From assembly GCF_003989825.1 (NCBI RefSeq), contig NZ_RZHE01000007.1, forward strand, positions 62,001 through 126,000: 64,000 bases of DNA, read 5' to 3'. The notes beneath the pieces are model-generated. The model was not told the DNA's origin. It saw only the letters and a list, made by a program, of their open reading frames with translations, and did not search any database. Below, in pieces: positions 1-11,055 of this stretch (position 1 is the first letter of the stretch; the number at the start of each line of letters is the position of its first letter). Position numbers and translations under genes: made by a program. The DNA comes from Vreelandella populi (GTDB lineage: Bacteria > Pseudomonadota > Gammaproteobacteria > Pseudomonadales > Halomonadaceae).

Positions 1-1661
1 GCCTGGAAGGTGAGATACGTAACCGTACTCAGGAAGCTATGCGGGTGTATGGCTACTACGAGCCTGACATCAGGGTTGAGCTTGAACCAGTCAGGCTAAC
101 CATTGAGCCTGGCCCACGCATCGAGATAGAAGTACTTTCGATTAACATCGAAGGCGATGCTAGAGATGATGCGCCGTTCAAAGAAGCCTTGGAGGACTTT
201 CCTTTAAGTGAAGGCGAGCCATTGCTTCATGCTCCATGGGATAGCCTGCGCTCACAGTTCTCCGGGCTGGCGATAGAACGCGGCTATTTTGATTGGAGCT
301 TTACTGATCGACGCATGGAAGTCCGCCCATACCTGCAGAGCGCTAGGCTCTATATGAACTTCGATAGCGGCCCCCGCTACCGGTTTGGCAATACCTATAT
401 TACAGGTAGTCATATCGAACCTGAGCGTTTACAGAATTTACAAACCTACGAAGATGACGAGCCGTACCTTGCCACATCGCTGGCTACTTACAATCAGCGT
501 CTGGCTGAGACGGGCTGGTTCAGATCCGTTACCGTTCGTCCTCGATTGGAAACCGCTCAAGAGCTTACCATTACCCCCCACGGTGGCGGCGACCCATGGT
601 TTAACGAAGCTACAGCGACCCAGCCCACGCGGCCATTAATCAGCAGTGCAGCTCTTGCTAGTGTGCTTATGCTTAACCATCGTGATAATACTCGTGTGCC
701 TATTGATGTAAGCGTTGAGCCTGCTGACCGCCATCAGTTTGAAGTCGGTATCGGTTACGCCACCGATGTAGGCCCGCGGCTACGGTTTAGCTGGCATCAA
801 CCATGGATCAATAGTTATGGCCACAGTCTAGATCACGACCTCTATCTTTCAGCGCCTGAGCAGCGCTTCACCGGCGTCTACAATATTCCCCTTGAAGATC
901 CACTGCGTGACAGTTACCGGCTGCAGTACGGGGTTCGTAATATTGATGACAGCGATACCCAATCCCTGGAAGCTGGGGTTGAGCTTGGTCGTCGTTGGCA
1001 GTTTGACAATGATTGGGTACAGACAATCTATTTTCGCACCACCTATGAAGACTTTACCCAGGGCGGTGAGGCGGATCAGGTATGGCTCTTCTACCCGGGT
1101 ATACAGTGGTCAAGAACGCGAACTCGTCCACAGCGCTTTCCGCTCTGGGGGGATCGCCAACAGCTTTCGGTGGAGTACTCAGACACAGTTTGGGGGTCAG
1201 ATGCCCAGTTTACCCGTCTAACCGGTGATACTGAGTTGATACGCACTATCGGTAACGACAATCGCTTTTCAGCGCGTTTGAGCATCGGGGCTATTGAAAC
1301 GGATGATTTTTCCAAGCTGCCGCCTTCACTGCGTTTCTTCGCAGGCGGTGATCGCAGTGTTCGCGGCTACTCATACGAAAGCCTTGCACCACGCAATGCT
1401 GAAGGGCGCTTGCGGGGCGGCCAGCAGATGCTTACTTCGAGCCTTGAGTATCAGCGCCGTGTCAGAGATAACTGGTGGGGAGCCACGTTTATTGATACCG
1501 GTGATGCCTTTGATGACTGGGGGCCGAATGATTTAAAAACCGGGGCAGGGGTCGGGGTCCGCTGGGTGTCACCCGTAGGGCCAATTCGATTTGATGTAGC
1601 GCATCCCTTCGATCACGAAGATGCTTTTCGTTTGCATTTTTCCATCGGCCCGGAATTCTAG
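1..1661 (+). CDS. tamA: TamA, outer-membrane translocation and assembly module component (5' partial)
   Basis: This is an Omp85/BamA-family protein that works with TamB to insert outer-membrane proteins and support envelope lipid homeostasis. The reading frame is open to the window edge, so the N-terminus (signal peptide and first POTRA domain) is missing. The ATG at position 39 is internal, because coding sequence resembling POTRA (LEGEIRNRTQEAM) precedes it. The visible part has POTRA-like segments, then a C-terminal 16-strand barrel of about 330 residues. The barrel contains an Omp85-type motif (FFAGGDRSVRGYSYES) and the usual C-terminal aromatic-rich strand ending in F. It is followed 9 bp later by tamB, the standard tamAB operon order. 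The identification rests on the barrel motif and the tamB neighbour. Confidence 0.93.
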   Translation, partial: LEGEIRNRTQEAMRVYGYYEPDIRVELEPVRLTIEPGPRIEIEVLSINIEGDARDDAPFKEALEDFPLSEGEPLLHAPWDSLRSQFSGLAIERGYFDWSFTDRRMEVRPYLQSARLYMNFDSGPRYRFGNTYITGSHIEPERLQNLQTYEDDEPYLATSLATYNQRLAETGWFRSVTVRPRLETAQELTITPHGGGDPWFNEATATQPTRPLISSAALASVLMLNHRDNTRVPIDVSVEPADRHQFEVGIGYATDVGPRLRFSWHQPWINSYGHSLDHDLYLSAPEQRFTGVYNIPLEDPLRDSYRLQYGVRNIDDSDTQSLEAGVELGRRWQFDNDWVQTIYFRTTYEDFTQGGEADQVWLFYPGIQWSRTRTRPQRFPLWGDRQQLSVEYSDTVWGSDAQFTRLTGDTELIRTIGNDNRFSARLSIGAIETDDFSKLPPSLRFFAGGDRSVRGYSYESLAPRNAEGRLRGGQQMLTSSLEYQRRVRDNWWGATFIDTGDAFDDWGPNDLKTGAGVGVRWVSPVGPIRFDVAHPFDHEDAFRLHFSIGPEF

Positions 1662-1670
1662 GAGCACGTT

Positions 1671-4600
1671 TTGTCCCAAGTTAAGTCTTCCGAGACCACG
1701 ACGCGCCAACCATATTCATCGCAACAACGTACATGGCTGTTGGTGTGGAGTCTGTTACGTCTGATTATTGTATTGCCTTTATGGCTATTGGGTTTAGTTG
1801 CGCTTCTACTGGGTGTGGCTTTGTCACCATGGGGAACGGGGGTTTTATTCTCCCAAGGCGAGCAGCGCGGCTATTTTACGTTCGAGCACCAAGAAGGTGC
1901 GCTATTCGATGAGTTTACGCTTCAGGGCTTTCGTCTTGAACTTGGCAATATCTATGTAGCGATAGACGATCTGGAATTGGCCTGGGCCGATGATTGTGTT
2001 CTTTCCATGCGTCTATGTCTGGACACGTTGCACGTTGATGGGGCAGATATTCGCTTGGGCGCCAGCGATGCAGAAGAAGAGCCGCCCAAGGATGGCGACC
2101 CTTTCAGACTGCATCTGCCGTTTCCCATCGAGCTTCGTTCTGTGCTCTTGAATGACGTGGTAGTTCAACTTGCCGATGGCACACGTATCAACTGGTCGGT
2201 CTTTGAAACGTCGGCAACGGCTGAGCAGAGCCGTTTGGCATTCGCCCCTAGCCGACTTGAGCAGTTAACGGTTTATCTGCCGCCTTCGCCAGGGGTTCTG
2301 CTTACCCAGGAAGTACAGACCCCGCTGATGGCGGAAGGGATCGACGGGGCCATTCTGCTAACACAACCCCGTGACGAAGCGCTTCAGCCAATATCGCCGG
2401 AAGAGCAGCTAGCAACGCGTGAGCGTATTGAGTTACCTGAAATCGTGCTTCCTGTCGATATTGAAGTAAGCGATCTGACTGCCACCGATATTAATCTGAC
2501 TGGGGCGTTTGAATACCACGTTGAACGCTTGCAGGTAGGGCTAAATACCCAGGAAAGTCAGGTAGAGATTACTTCACTTGAGGTAACCACCGACGATGTA
2601 CAGGCGAACCTTGTAGCAAATGCGGATCTAACTGGCAGTTACCCCCTTGAAGCCCGCTTGGAAGCCGTGCTGTTTCTGCCTGAACTGTTCCCAGAATTAA
2701 ATGGTGAAGAACTTGTACTTGAGCTTTCCGGATCGCTGGAGGATCTGCAGGCCGAGTTGACTGCCTCTGGCATAGTGGCAGCCTCCCTTAATGCTCGGGT
2801 AGATGTCTTGGCACCCGACGTGCCTTTCCAGGCACGCCTGCAAAGCGAGCGTTTGCAGTGGCCGCTGGTGGAAGAGCAACCGGCAGAGGGGGCAAGCGGC
2901 ACTCAACCCTATGTGGTTGAAGCGGTAGACTTAACGGTAGAAGGAAGTCTGGAGGCCTACCATGCCGCCGTTAGCCTTCAAGCACAAGGTCCAGAGTTAC
3001 CACTCACTCAATTAACGCTCACTGGGGATGGTGATTTTAGTCATTTTCGATGGGACCCTTTAGTCCTTCAAGTAGGTGAAAATACGCTGCGAAGCGAAGG
3101 GCATATCGATTGGTCAACCCCAGACTTACCCTTCCAGGCACGTTTGCAAAGCGAGCGGCTGCAATGGCCTTTGGTAGACGAGGCTCAAGAAGCAGATGGG
3201 AACGACGCTGCTCCCTACGTGGTTGAAGCCGTCGATCTTACGGTCGAGGGCAGTCTAGATGCCTACCGCGCTGAAGTAAGTCTACAGGCTCAAGGGGCGG
3301 GGCTGCCGCCCACTCAGGTAACGCTAACGGGAGATGGCGACGTTAGTCATTTCCGCTGGGACCCTCTAGCTCTTCAAGTAGAAGAAAGCACCTTGAGCAG
3401 CGAAGGCCGTATCGATTGGTTAGACCCACTAACGATTGATACGCGCATTCGTTTAGATCAATTCGACCCAGCGCACTTTGTCGATCAAATGAATGGCAAC
3501 TTAACGGGGGATATCGAGTTAAGCGTACGCCAGCTGGGCGATCTCTGGTCAGTGAGCATCGCCAATATCGATATCAATGGCCAACTACGCGATTACCCGC
3601 TAACGCTTCAGGCGGCTCTGGATGCCAACAGCAATCTGGAAGTGGATATTCATGAGCTTCTATTTACGCAGGGCAACAACCGGCTGGAGGCCTCGGGTCA
3701 AGTAAGCCAGCAGGCCATGTCGTTAAATGCTGATATTGCGCTTCGTGAACTGCGTACTCTTTCCCCTGAACTGGCAGGGACACTTACAGGTAATGTACAA
3801 GCCACGGGCAGCTTTGAGCAGCCCGAGATTCTTGCCGACCTATCAGGGCGCGATCTGCGTTTTGCAGATAACCGGGTAGAGCAATTAGAGCTTGATGCCA
3901 CAGTGCAGGGGCTTGAAGATCCAAGGATCAACGTTCAGCTCGGCTTACAGCAGATTTTTGCGGGAGGCCAGCGACTCTCGACGGCGAATATGGACCTAAC
4001 GGGGCAGCTTTCTCAGCACCGCCTAGAGCTACGCGTACAAGGCGACCCGAATAGCCCGTTACAACGAGCGCTACTCGCTTTGGACGGCCGTTTCGATCAA
4101 CAGCGCCAGCAGTATCAGGGCCGATTAACGCCACTTGAAATTGATTCCGAGGCGGGCAATATTCGTCTGGAAGCTCCACTTGAGCTGGGTTACAACCTGA
4201 CAAATGGTCAAGCGCGTCTCTCGCCGTTCTGTCTGCGCCGTGAAGAGGGTGGCCTGGTTTGCTCTCAGGAGCCGATCAATGCCTCGGCCGACCAAGGACG
4301 TGCCGTACTGACCGTGCGTGAAGTTCCCATGGAAATGCTTGAGCCGTTCCTGCCCGATGAGTGGTCGTTTGAAGGCGCCACCACTGCGGACGCAACGGTC
4401 GCCTGGCGTCAGGGCGGCGCGCGTTGGCAGGCGGATGTTCAGGTACTCAGCGAGCTTGCAATTACCGCCATCAACGATTACGGGCAACCGGTTCAACTGC
4501 CCGGGATTAATCTGGATGCCCAGATACAGGCCAATCAATCGCAAGCAGATGCCAATATGCTGCTGTCATTTTCAGAAGCAGGCGATTTAACGCTTAACCT

Positions 4601-5990
4601 GTCTCTTAACGACCCATTGGGCCAGGGCCGGCTTGATGGCGAGCTCTTGGCTAACAACCTATCGCTGGAACCCTATCGTCCCATGGTCATCAATATGGAC
4701 CGCCTGGAAGGCGCGATTGATGGGCGCGTGCAGATTGGTGGCACTACTCGCCAACCTGATTTGCAGGGGAGCCTGGCACTGCGCGGATTACGCCTGCACG
4801 GGCCGGATATTCCGCTGGAAGTGCGTGATGGTGAGCTGACCATTTCGTTTGACGGTGAGCAGGGAGATATCAATGGCTTTCTGGCGGCAGAGCGTGGTCG
4901 TTTGAATATTACCGGGGATGCCTACTGGCCTGGAGCCGACGACTGGCGTATCGGCGTGGACTTGAACGCTACCCAGGATCCGCTTCTGCTCGTGCTGCCG
5001 CAGTTCGGACGTTTGGAGGCCGCACCCGATATTCGCGTGCGTATTACCCCGGAGCGTCTGCAGGTGCGTGGGAATGTAGATCTACCCTGGGCACGGCTGG
5101 AAATCGGTTCCAGATCTTCATCGACCATCGAGCCAAGCTCGGATGAAATCATTATTACCGAACGCGATGATCGCGAAGCAGAACAAGCGGAACTTCGTGC
5201 AGCGGACCGCGGTGAGCCTAGTGCAGCTGACGAATTGGTCCAAACGGGTATGGAAATGGATGTATTGATTACCCTGACACTTGGGCAAGATATGCTGCTC
5301 TCCGCTTATGGACTTGAATCAGGGCTAGGTGGCACGCTGGAAATTCGTCAAGATAGCGGTGGGCTTCAGCTGTTTGGCGACGTGAACCTGGTCGATGGTC
5401 GTTTCCAGGCATTTGGTCAGGACCTGTTTATTCGTCGGGGTCAGCTTCTGTTTAGTGGGCCGCCATCGCTGCCTACGCTTGATTTCGAGGCCATACGCAA
5501 CCCTGATGTGACAGAAGATGATGTCATTGCCGGCTTGCGTGTCACCGGTAATGCCGAAGAGCCTAACGTGATGATTTTCTCAGAACCATCCATGGGGGAA
5601 ACCCAGGCGCTTTCCTATCTGCTTCGTGGTCGAGCGCCGGACTCAGGTGGTGGCATGGATAGTGCGCTTACCACGGCATTGATTGGCATGTCATTAGGGC
5701 GTACAGGCGGTGCGGTAGGCTCGATTGGTGAGGCCTTTGGTATTGATGACCTGACACTGGATACTACAGGGGCGGGAGACGAGAGCCAGGTAGCTTTAAG
5801 TGGGCAGCTAACCGACGATCTCAGGATCAGCTACGGGGTGGGGATTTTCTCCCCCATTGCAGAATTAACCTTACGCTACACATTATGGCGTAACCTTTAT
5901 GCTCAAGCGGTGTCAGGTGCTAACCAGGCGGTAGATTTAATCTATACCTTCTCCCGCCGGGGCGACCCCGTAATCTATAAGCAGCAGTAG
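1671..5990 (+). CDS. tamB: TamB, translocation and assembly module inner-membrane component
   Basis: This is a 1439-residue bridge-like protein anchored in the inner membrane and spanning the periplasm to TamA. There is one N-terminal membrane helix (about residues 23-50). A long, low-complexity beta-rich body follows, and the C-terminal ~350 residues are the conserved TamB (DUF490) domain, including FQAFGQDLFIRRGQLLFSG and a beta-signal-like end. The start is TTG at 1671, supported by a GGAG ribosome site at 1661-1664 with 6-nt spacing. The length is somewhat above the ~1260 residues of the E. coli protein. Part of the excess is an internal tandem duplication of 102 codons (2814-3119 and 3120-3425), with repeated PFQARLQSERLQWPLV and VVEAVDLTVEGSL blocks. 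It is co-directional with tamA 9 bp upstream. Confidence 0.95.
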   Translation: MSQVKSSETTTRQPYSSQQRTWLLVWSLLRLIIVLPLWLLGLVALLLGVALSPWGTGVLFSQGEQRGYFTFEHQEGALFDEFTLQGFRLELGNIYVAIDDLELAWADDCVLSMRLCLDTLHVDGADIRLGASDAEEEPPKDGDPFRLHLPFPIELRSVLLNDVVVQLADGTRINWSVFETSATAEQSRLAFAPSRLEQLTVYLPPSPGVLLTQEVQTPLMAEGIDGAILLTQPRDEALQPISPEEQLATRERIELPEIVLPVDIEVSDLTATDINLTGAFEYHVERLQVGLNTQESQVEITSLEVTTDDVQANLVANADLTGSYPLEARLEAVLFLPELFPELNGEELVLELSGSLEDLQAELTASGIVAASLNARVDVLAPDVPFQARLQSERLQWPLVEEQPAEGASGTQPYVVEAVDLTVEGSLEAYHAAVSLQAQGPELPLTQLTLTGDGDFSHFRWDPLVLQVGENTLRSEGHIDWSTPDLPFQARLQSERLQWPLVDEAQEADGNDAAPYVVEAVDLTVEGSLDAYRAEVSLQAQGAGLPPTQVTLTGDGDVSHFRWDPLALQVEESTLSSEGRIDWLDPLTIDTRIRLDQFDPAHFVDQMNGNLTGDIELSVRQLGDLWSVSIANIDINGQLRDYPLTLQAALDANSNLEVDIHELLFTQGNNRLEASGQVSQQAMSLNADIALRELRTLSPELAGTLTGNVQATGSFEQPEILADLSGRDLRFADNRVEQLELDATVQGLEDPRINVQLGLQQIFAGGQRLSTANMDLTGQLSQHRLELRVQGDPNSPLQRALLALDGRFDQQRQQYQGRLTPLEIDSEAGNIRLEAPLELGYNLTNGQARLSPFCLRREEGGLVCSQEPINASADQGRAVLTVREVPMEMLEPFLPDEWSFEGATTADATVAWRQGGARWQADVQVLSELAITAINDYGQPVQLPGINLDAQIQANQSQADANMLLSFSEAGDLTLNLSLNDPLGQGRLDGELLANNLSLEPYRPMVINMDRLEGAIDGRVQIGGTTRQPDLQGSLALRGLRLHGPDIPLEVRDGELTISFDGEQGDINGFLAAERGRLNITGDAYWPGADDWRIGVDLNATQDPLLLVLPQFGRLEAAPDIRVRITPERLQVRGNVDLPWARLEIGSRSSSTIEPSSDEIIITERDDREAEQAELRAADRGEPSAADELVQTGMEMDVLITLTLGQDMLLSAYGLESGLGGTLEIRQDSGGLQLFGDVNLVDGRFQAFGQDLFIRRGQLLFSGPPSLPTLDFEAIRNPDVTEDDVIAGLRVTGNAEEPNVMIFSEPSMGETQALSYLLRGRAPDSGGGMDSALTTALIGMSLGRTGGAVGSIGEAFGIDDLTLDTTGAGDESQVALSGQLTDDLRISYGVGIFSPIAELTLRYTLWRNLYAQAVSGANQAVDLIYTFSRRGDPVIYKQQ
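2814..3425 (+). repeat. In-frame tandem duplication inside tamB (2 x 306 bp)
   Basis: Two adjacent 306-bp units (2814-3119 and 3120-3425) encode near-parallel 102-residue segments. Both contain PFQARLQSERLQWPLV, PYVVEAVDLTVEGSL, LTGDGD and SHFRWDPL. The DNA copies differ at many third-codon positions, so the duplication is not very recent. Because the unit is a multiple of three, the frame is kept. Confidence 0.9.
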
Positions 5991-6002
5991 AGTGAGGCTG
6001 AT

Positions 6003-6614
6003 ATGACACGTTTAAGCGATGACAACACTATGCGCACGCCTGTTGAAACAAGCGAGCTGCATACCATTAGCGGCCACTCGCTGCAGGGTCCATACCCCGA
6101 AAGCTTTGAAGAAATCGTACTGGGAATGGGTTGTTTCTGGGGCGTAGAGCGCTTGTTGTGGCAACAGCCCGGTGTCTATGTAACAGCCGCCGGCTATGCT
6201 GGCGGCATGACTCAGCACCCAAGCTATAAGGAAGTCTGTTCCGGGAGCACGGGGCATGCTGAAGTTGTTCGGGTGATCTATGACCCAAGCAAAATCGACA
6301 TTGAAACCTTGCTACAGATCTTCTGGGAACAGCATGACCCCACTCAGGGAAATCGCCAAGGCAATGATATTGGCTCGCAGTATCGCTCAGTCATCTATAC
6401 GACTACCCAGGCACAGCAAGAGGCAGCTGAGCAGAGTGCCAAGGTTTACCAGGAAGCATTACGTGCTGCAGGGCGAGGCACCATTACAACCGAGATCAAA
6501 GCATTGGAAAGCTTTTATTTTGCAGAGGCGTATCACCAGCAATACCTGGATAAGAATCCCAATGGCTATTGCGGATTGAAAGGCACTGGCGTGACGTGCC
6601 CAATTGGCGGGTAA
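6003..6614 (+). CDS. msrA: Peptide-methionine (S)-S-oxide reductase MsrA
   Basis: This cytoplasmic enzyme reduces the S-epimer of methionine sulfoxide in proteins and free methionine. The active-site motif GCFWG lies around residues 41-45 (catalytic Cys in [12 protein letters not shown]). The conserved [11 protein letters not shown] and [23 protein letters not shown] blocks follow, then the C-terminal YHQQYL segment. The length (203 aa) fits the E. coli-type MsrA (~212 aa). A GAGG ribosome site sits just before the ATG at 6003. It follows tamB by 12 bp, so co-transcription is likely. A strong hairpin follows the gene. The window also encodes the periplasmic MsrPQ system at 19.8 kb. Confidence 0.96.
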   Translation: MTRLSDDNTMRTPVETSELHTISGHSLQGPYPESFEEIVLGMGCFWGVERLLWQQPGVYVTAAGYAGGMTQHPSYKEVCSGSTGHAEVVRVIYDPSKIDIETLLQIFWEQHDPTQGNRQGNDIGSQYRSVIYTTTQAQQEAAEQSAKVYQEALRAAGRGTITTEIKALESFYFAEAYHQQYLDKNPNGYCGLKGTGVTCPIGG

Positions 6615-6645
6615 GCAGCAAAAATGGTAGCGGGCAATCTGGTGA

Positions 6646-6674
6646 AGACGACTACCGCGTGGCGGTAGTCGTTG
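6646..6674. terminator. Hairpin between convergent msrA and carbonic anhydrase genes
   Basis: An 11-bp perfect stem (6648-6658 with 6662-6672) has a 3-nt GTG loop, in the short gap between two convergent genes. There is no long U tract on either strand, so it is a probable rather than textbook bidirectional terminator. Confidence 0.6.
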
Positions 6675-6692
6675 AAAGCAGCTGGTAAAAGA

Positions 6693-7340
6693 TTAATCGC
6701 TTGGCTGAATGCGATCGATGCGGTAGAGCGTTTCTACCTGCTCAAGCCCGGTTACAGTGCATTTCAGGTCTTTAACACGGCCGTCACTTAGACCGTAGAC
6801 CCAACCGTGCACTGAAATCTGCTGTCCACGTTGCCAGGCACGCTGCAAAATTTTTGTGCGGCATAAACTGTTAACCTGCGCCTTAACGTTAAGCTCACAC
6901 ATGCGATCGATCTGATCATCAAGAGGTAGGTGATCAAGCGAATGGCGATGATGGTTGTACTGTTCCCGAACCGAGTGCAGCCAGTAGTCAACGACGCCAC
7001 ATTCACCGCCGGTTACCGCAGCCCTGATACCACCGCATCCATAGTGGCCCACAATCATGATATGGCTGACTTTCAATACGTCCACTGCATACTGAACCAC
7101 CGACAAGGCGTTCATATCGGTGTGATGCAAAAGGTTGGCAACGTTGCGGTGAACAAATACTTCGCCTGGGGGCAGGGCAATAATCTGGTTGGCAGGAACC
7201 CGGCTATCCGAGCAGCCTATCCATAAATAATCTGGATTTTGCTGGTCGGAGAGGCGCTTGAAATACTCGGGATCCTCTTCGCACATGCGCTCAGCCCAGG
7301 CACGATTGTTGTCGAGGAGCGTCGCAATAGGATTAGACAT
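6693..7340 (-). CDS. can: Beta-class carbonic anhydrase
   Basis: This is a zinc enzyme that interconverts CO2 and bicarbonate in the cytoplasm. It carries the beta-class signatures: CSDSRVP (first zinc Cys plus the Asp-Arg dyad, about residues 43-49) and HYGCGG (zinc His and Cys, about residues 99-104). The length of 215 aa matches the E. coli Can type (220 aa). The start at 7340 has a GGAG ribosome site with 6-nt spacing. It is divergent from the glutathione-reductase-type gene, sharing a ~138-bp upstream region, and convergent with msrA. Confidence 0.95.
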   Translation of the reverse strand: MSNPIATLLDNNRAWAERMCEEDPEYFKRLSDQQNPDYLWIGCSDSRVPANQIIALPPGEVFVHRNVANLLHHTDMNALSVVQYAVDVLKVSHIMIVGHYGCGGIRAAVTGGECGVVDYWLHSVREQYNHHRHSLDHLPLDDQIDRMCELNVKAQVNSLCRTKILQRAWQRGQQISVHGWVYGLSDGRVKDLKCTVTGLEQVETLYRIDRIQPSD

Positions 7341-7478
7341 TGAGTCTCCGTTTCGTTACATCGTCAAGTTAACGTGGAATGAAGTAAGTGGAGAAGGTTT
7401 TAACCTTCCCTGCGACTAAGGTCAATAAGCATGCGTGGCTTACACTATGCCGCGGATGAACACTGATAGGAGTAGATA

Positions 7479-8861
7479 ATGGCAGCCGAGTCTGACTATG
7501 AATATGATCTTTTAGTGATTGGCGCCGGTTCAGGCGGCGTTCGTGCCGCCCGCATGGCGGCCGCAGCCGGTGCCAAGGTGGCTATTGCCGAAGACCGTTA
7601 TCTGGGCGGCACCTGCGTCAACGTGGGCTGTGTGCCTAAAAAGCTTTACGCTTATGCGGCACACTTTCATGACAGCTTCGATGACGCGGCTGGTTTTGGT
7701 TGGCAGCTTTCCGAACCCGCTACCTTCGACTGGGCAACATTAAGAGACAACAAGACCTGTGAAATTAAGCGGTTGAATGGAATTTACCAGCGCATGCTGG
7801 AAAGCACGGGGGTCAAGCTTCTGGACGCTCGTGCAGAACTTGTCGATAGTCATACGGTAGCGCTAAAGGACGTGAATGGGGTTAGTTACGCTCGCGCTGA
7901 AAAAATTCTGTTGGCCACCGGTGGATGGCCATGGATTCCTGATTTTCCGGGTAAAGAGCATGCGTTAGATTCAAACCAGGTGTTTGATCTCGACACCTTC
8001 CCCAAACGCTTTCTAGTGTTAGGCGGTGGCTATATAGCCGTTGAGTTTGCAAGTATTTTCAATGGTCTGGGTAGCGAGACACATCTGATATATCGGGGTG
8101 ACCTTTTCCTTAAACAGTTCGATCACGAAGTGCGCGAATTCACCCGCACCGAGATGGAAAAGAAGGGTGTTAACCTGCACTTCAATGCCAATATCGAGCG
8201 TATTGAAACCGCCGGGGCGAGCTATAACGTACATCTGACAACCGGCGAGATGCTAGAGGTGGACGCAGTACTGGCGGCAACGGGGCGTAAAGCCAACATA
8301 CAAGGCCTAGGCCTTAAAACGCTAGGCATCCAACTCGATGGCGAAGGTAAAATTCCAGTTAACGAGCGCTATGAAACCTTGGTTCCTTCCATATTGGCAT
8401 TGGGCGACTTAACGGCTGGGCCTGAGCTTACACCGGTGGCTATTGCCGAGGCTATGCAACTGGTTGATTATCATTTCAAGGATGCAACTCCTGCGCCTTT
8501 GGATTACACGACGGTACCTACCGCCGTATTCTGCCAACCCAACATTGGCACTGTCGGGCTTTCCGAAGAGGGCGCGCGTCAGAAGCTTGCCAAGATTCGT
8601 GTGTATTCAACTCAGTTTCGTGCGATGAAGCATACGCTGTCAGGAAGCCAGGAACGCACATTGATGAAGCTTATCGTGGACGATGCGACCGATGTGGTGG
8701 TCGGAGCCCATATGGTGGGAGAAGAGGCGGGCGAGATCATTCAAGGCATTGCGATTGCAGTAAGAGCAGGGCTTACCAAGCAGGATTTTGATTTGACGGT
8801 GGGTATTCACCCAACCGGCGCAGAAGAGTTTGTCACGCTTAGAACCGTGACAAGACACTAA
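7479..8861 (+). CDS. gor: Glutathione-disulfide reductase (class I pyridine nucleotide-disulfide oxidoreductase)
   Basis: This FAD enzyme keeps glutathione reduced using NADPH. The N-terminal FAD Rossmann motif is GAGSGGVRAAR (about residues 16-26), and the redox disulfide is in GGTCVNVGCVPKK. A second nucleotide-binding GGGYIA motif lies near residue 182, and the C-terminal dimerisation domain carries the catalytic HPTGAEE. The length of 460 aa is typical. An AGGAG ribosome site precedes the ATG, and an intrinsic terminator follows the stop by about 20 bp. Trypanothione- or mycothione-reductase-like specificity cannot be excluded from sequence alone, but the glutathione type is most likely in this group. 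Confidence 0.9.
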   Translation: MAAESDYEYDLLVIGAGSGGVRAARMAAAAGAKVAIAEDRYLGGTCVNVGCVPKKLYAYAAHFHDSFDDAAGFGWQLSEPATFDWATLRDNKTCEIKRLNGIYQRMLESTGVKLLDARAELVDSHTVALKDVNGVSYARAEKILLATGGWPWIPDFPGKEHALDSNQVFDLDTFPKRFLVLGGGYIAVEFASIFNGLGSETHLIYRGDLFLKQFDHEVREFTRTEMEKKGVNLHFNANIERIETAGASYNVHLTTGEMLEVDAVLAATGRKANIQGLGLKTLGIQLDGEGKIPVNERYETLVPSILALGDLTAGPELTPVAIAEAMQLVDYHFKDATPAPLDYTTVPTAVFCQPNIGTVGLSEEGARQKLAKIRVYSTQFRAMKHTLSGSQERTLMKLIVDDATDVVVGAHMVGEEAGEIIQGIAIAVRAGLTKQDFDLTVGIHPTGAEEFVTLRTVTRH

Positions 8862-8880
8862 TTGGACCTTTCCTTTCATA

Positions 8881-8904
8881 GGCGAGCTTCGGCTCGCCTT
8901 TTTT
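8881..8904 (+). terminator. Intrinsic terminator after gor
   Basis: The stem is GGCGAGC (8881-8887) with GCTCGCC (8892-8898), closed by a TTCG tetraloop, followed by six T residues. Confidence 0.9.
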
Positions 8905-9029
8905 ATCCCCGCTTTGGAATAGTTAGACTAAACTCATATCGTTCCCTTGTGACTGTTGCCATTAGCTTTTTCAAACAGGCTAACTATAACCAAATATTAT
9001 GGAAAACAGGGCGGTGGATAATATGTCTT

Positions 9030-9058
9030 TTGAATTGGTAATAATCAGCTGTTATAAT
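9030..9058 (+). promoter_or_regulatory. Predicted sigma-70-type promoter of ectABC
   Basis: A -35-like TTGAAT (9030-9035) is separated by exactly 17 bp from a perfect -10 TATAAT (9053-9058), which ends 32 bp before the ectA ATG. Osmotically induced promoters upstream of ectA are established in Halomonas. Which sigma factor reads this one is not determined by sequence. Confidence 0.65.
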
Positions 9059-9090
9059 GAATATCAAATTCGCTACAGCGAAGCATAACT

Positions 9091-9669
9091 ATGAGTATGC
9101 CTATACAACCTTTTACGTCCTCATCTGAACTTGCACGCCCCACGGTTGCCGATGCCGTAGTGGGGTTTTCTGAAACGCCCCTGTTCATACGTAAACCGAA
9201 TGCAGACGATGGATGGGGGATATTCGAGTTAGTTAAGGCGTGTCCTCCCTTGGATGTTAATTCTGCCTATGCCTATCTGCTACTCGCCACACAGTTTCGC
9301 GATACCTGTGCCATCGCAACCAATGAAGAGGGTGAAATCGTTGGTTTCGTATCGGGTTATGTGAAGGATAACGCGCCGGATACCTATTTCTTGTGGCAAG
9401 TTGCTGTAGGTGAAAAAGCGCGCGGTACAGGTTTGGCCCGTCGGCTGGTTGAAGCCATCCTATCGCGCCCGGAGCTAGCGGGTGTTCATCACCTCGAAAC
9501 GACGATCACCCCTGATAATCAGGCTTCCTGGGGGCTTTTCCGCCGCTTAGCCGAGCGTTGGCAGGCGCCTCTTAACAGTCGCGAATACTTCTCTACTGAA
9601 CAGCTTGGTGGAGAACACGACCCCGAGAATCTGGTTCGCATCGGCCCATTTCAGACCGATCATATTTAG
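9091..9669 (+). CDS. ectA: L-2,4-diaminobutyrate N-gamma-acetyltransferase EctA
   Basis: EctA carries out the second step of ectoine synthesis: acetyl-CoA-dependent acetylation of 2,4-diaminobutyrate on the gamma nitrogen. It is a GNAT-fold protein of 192 aa, the usual length. The acetyl-CoA-binding segment is in VAVGEKARGTGLARRLV (about residues 110-126). The conserved ITPDNQASWGLFRRL follows, and the protein ends in VRIGPFQTD, very like Halomonas EctA. The ATG at 9091 is chosen because it gives the expected N-terminus, although the ribosome site (GCGAAG) is weak. ectB starts 74 bp downstream. Ectoine is the main osmolyte of these bacteria. Confidence 0.97.
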   Translation: MSMPIQPFTSSSELARPTVADAVVGFSETPLFIRKPNADDGWGIFELVKACPPLDVNSAYAYLLLATQFRDTCAIATNEEGEIVGFVSGYVKDNAPDTYFLWQVAVGEKARGTGLARRLVEAILSRPELAGVHHLETTITPDNQASWGLFRRLAERWQAPLNSREYFSTEQLGGEHDPENLVRIGPFQTDHI

Positions 9670-9701
9670 CGTTTCTCTAAAAGAACTACTGCTGACGCTA
9701 G

Positions 9702-11012
<1,311 letters not shown>

Positions 11013-11055
11013 TCACGCGGTTGGCGCCTGTGCTAACGCTAAATGATAAATCTGG

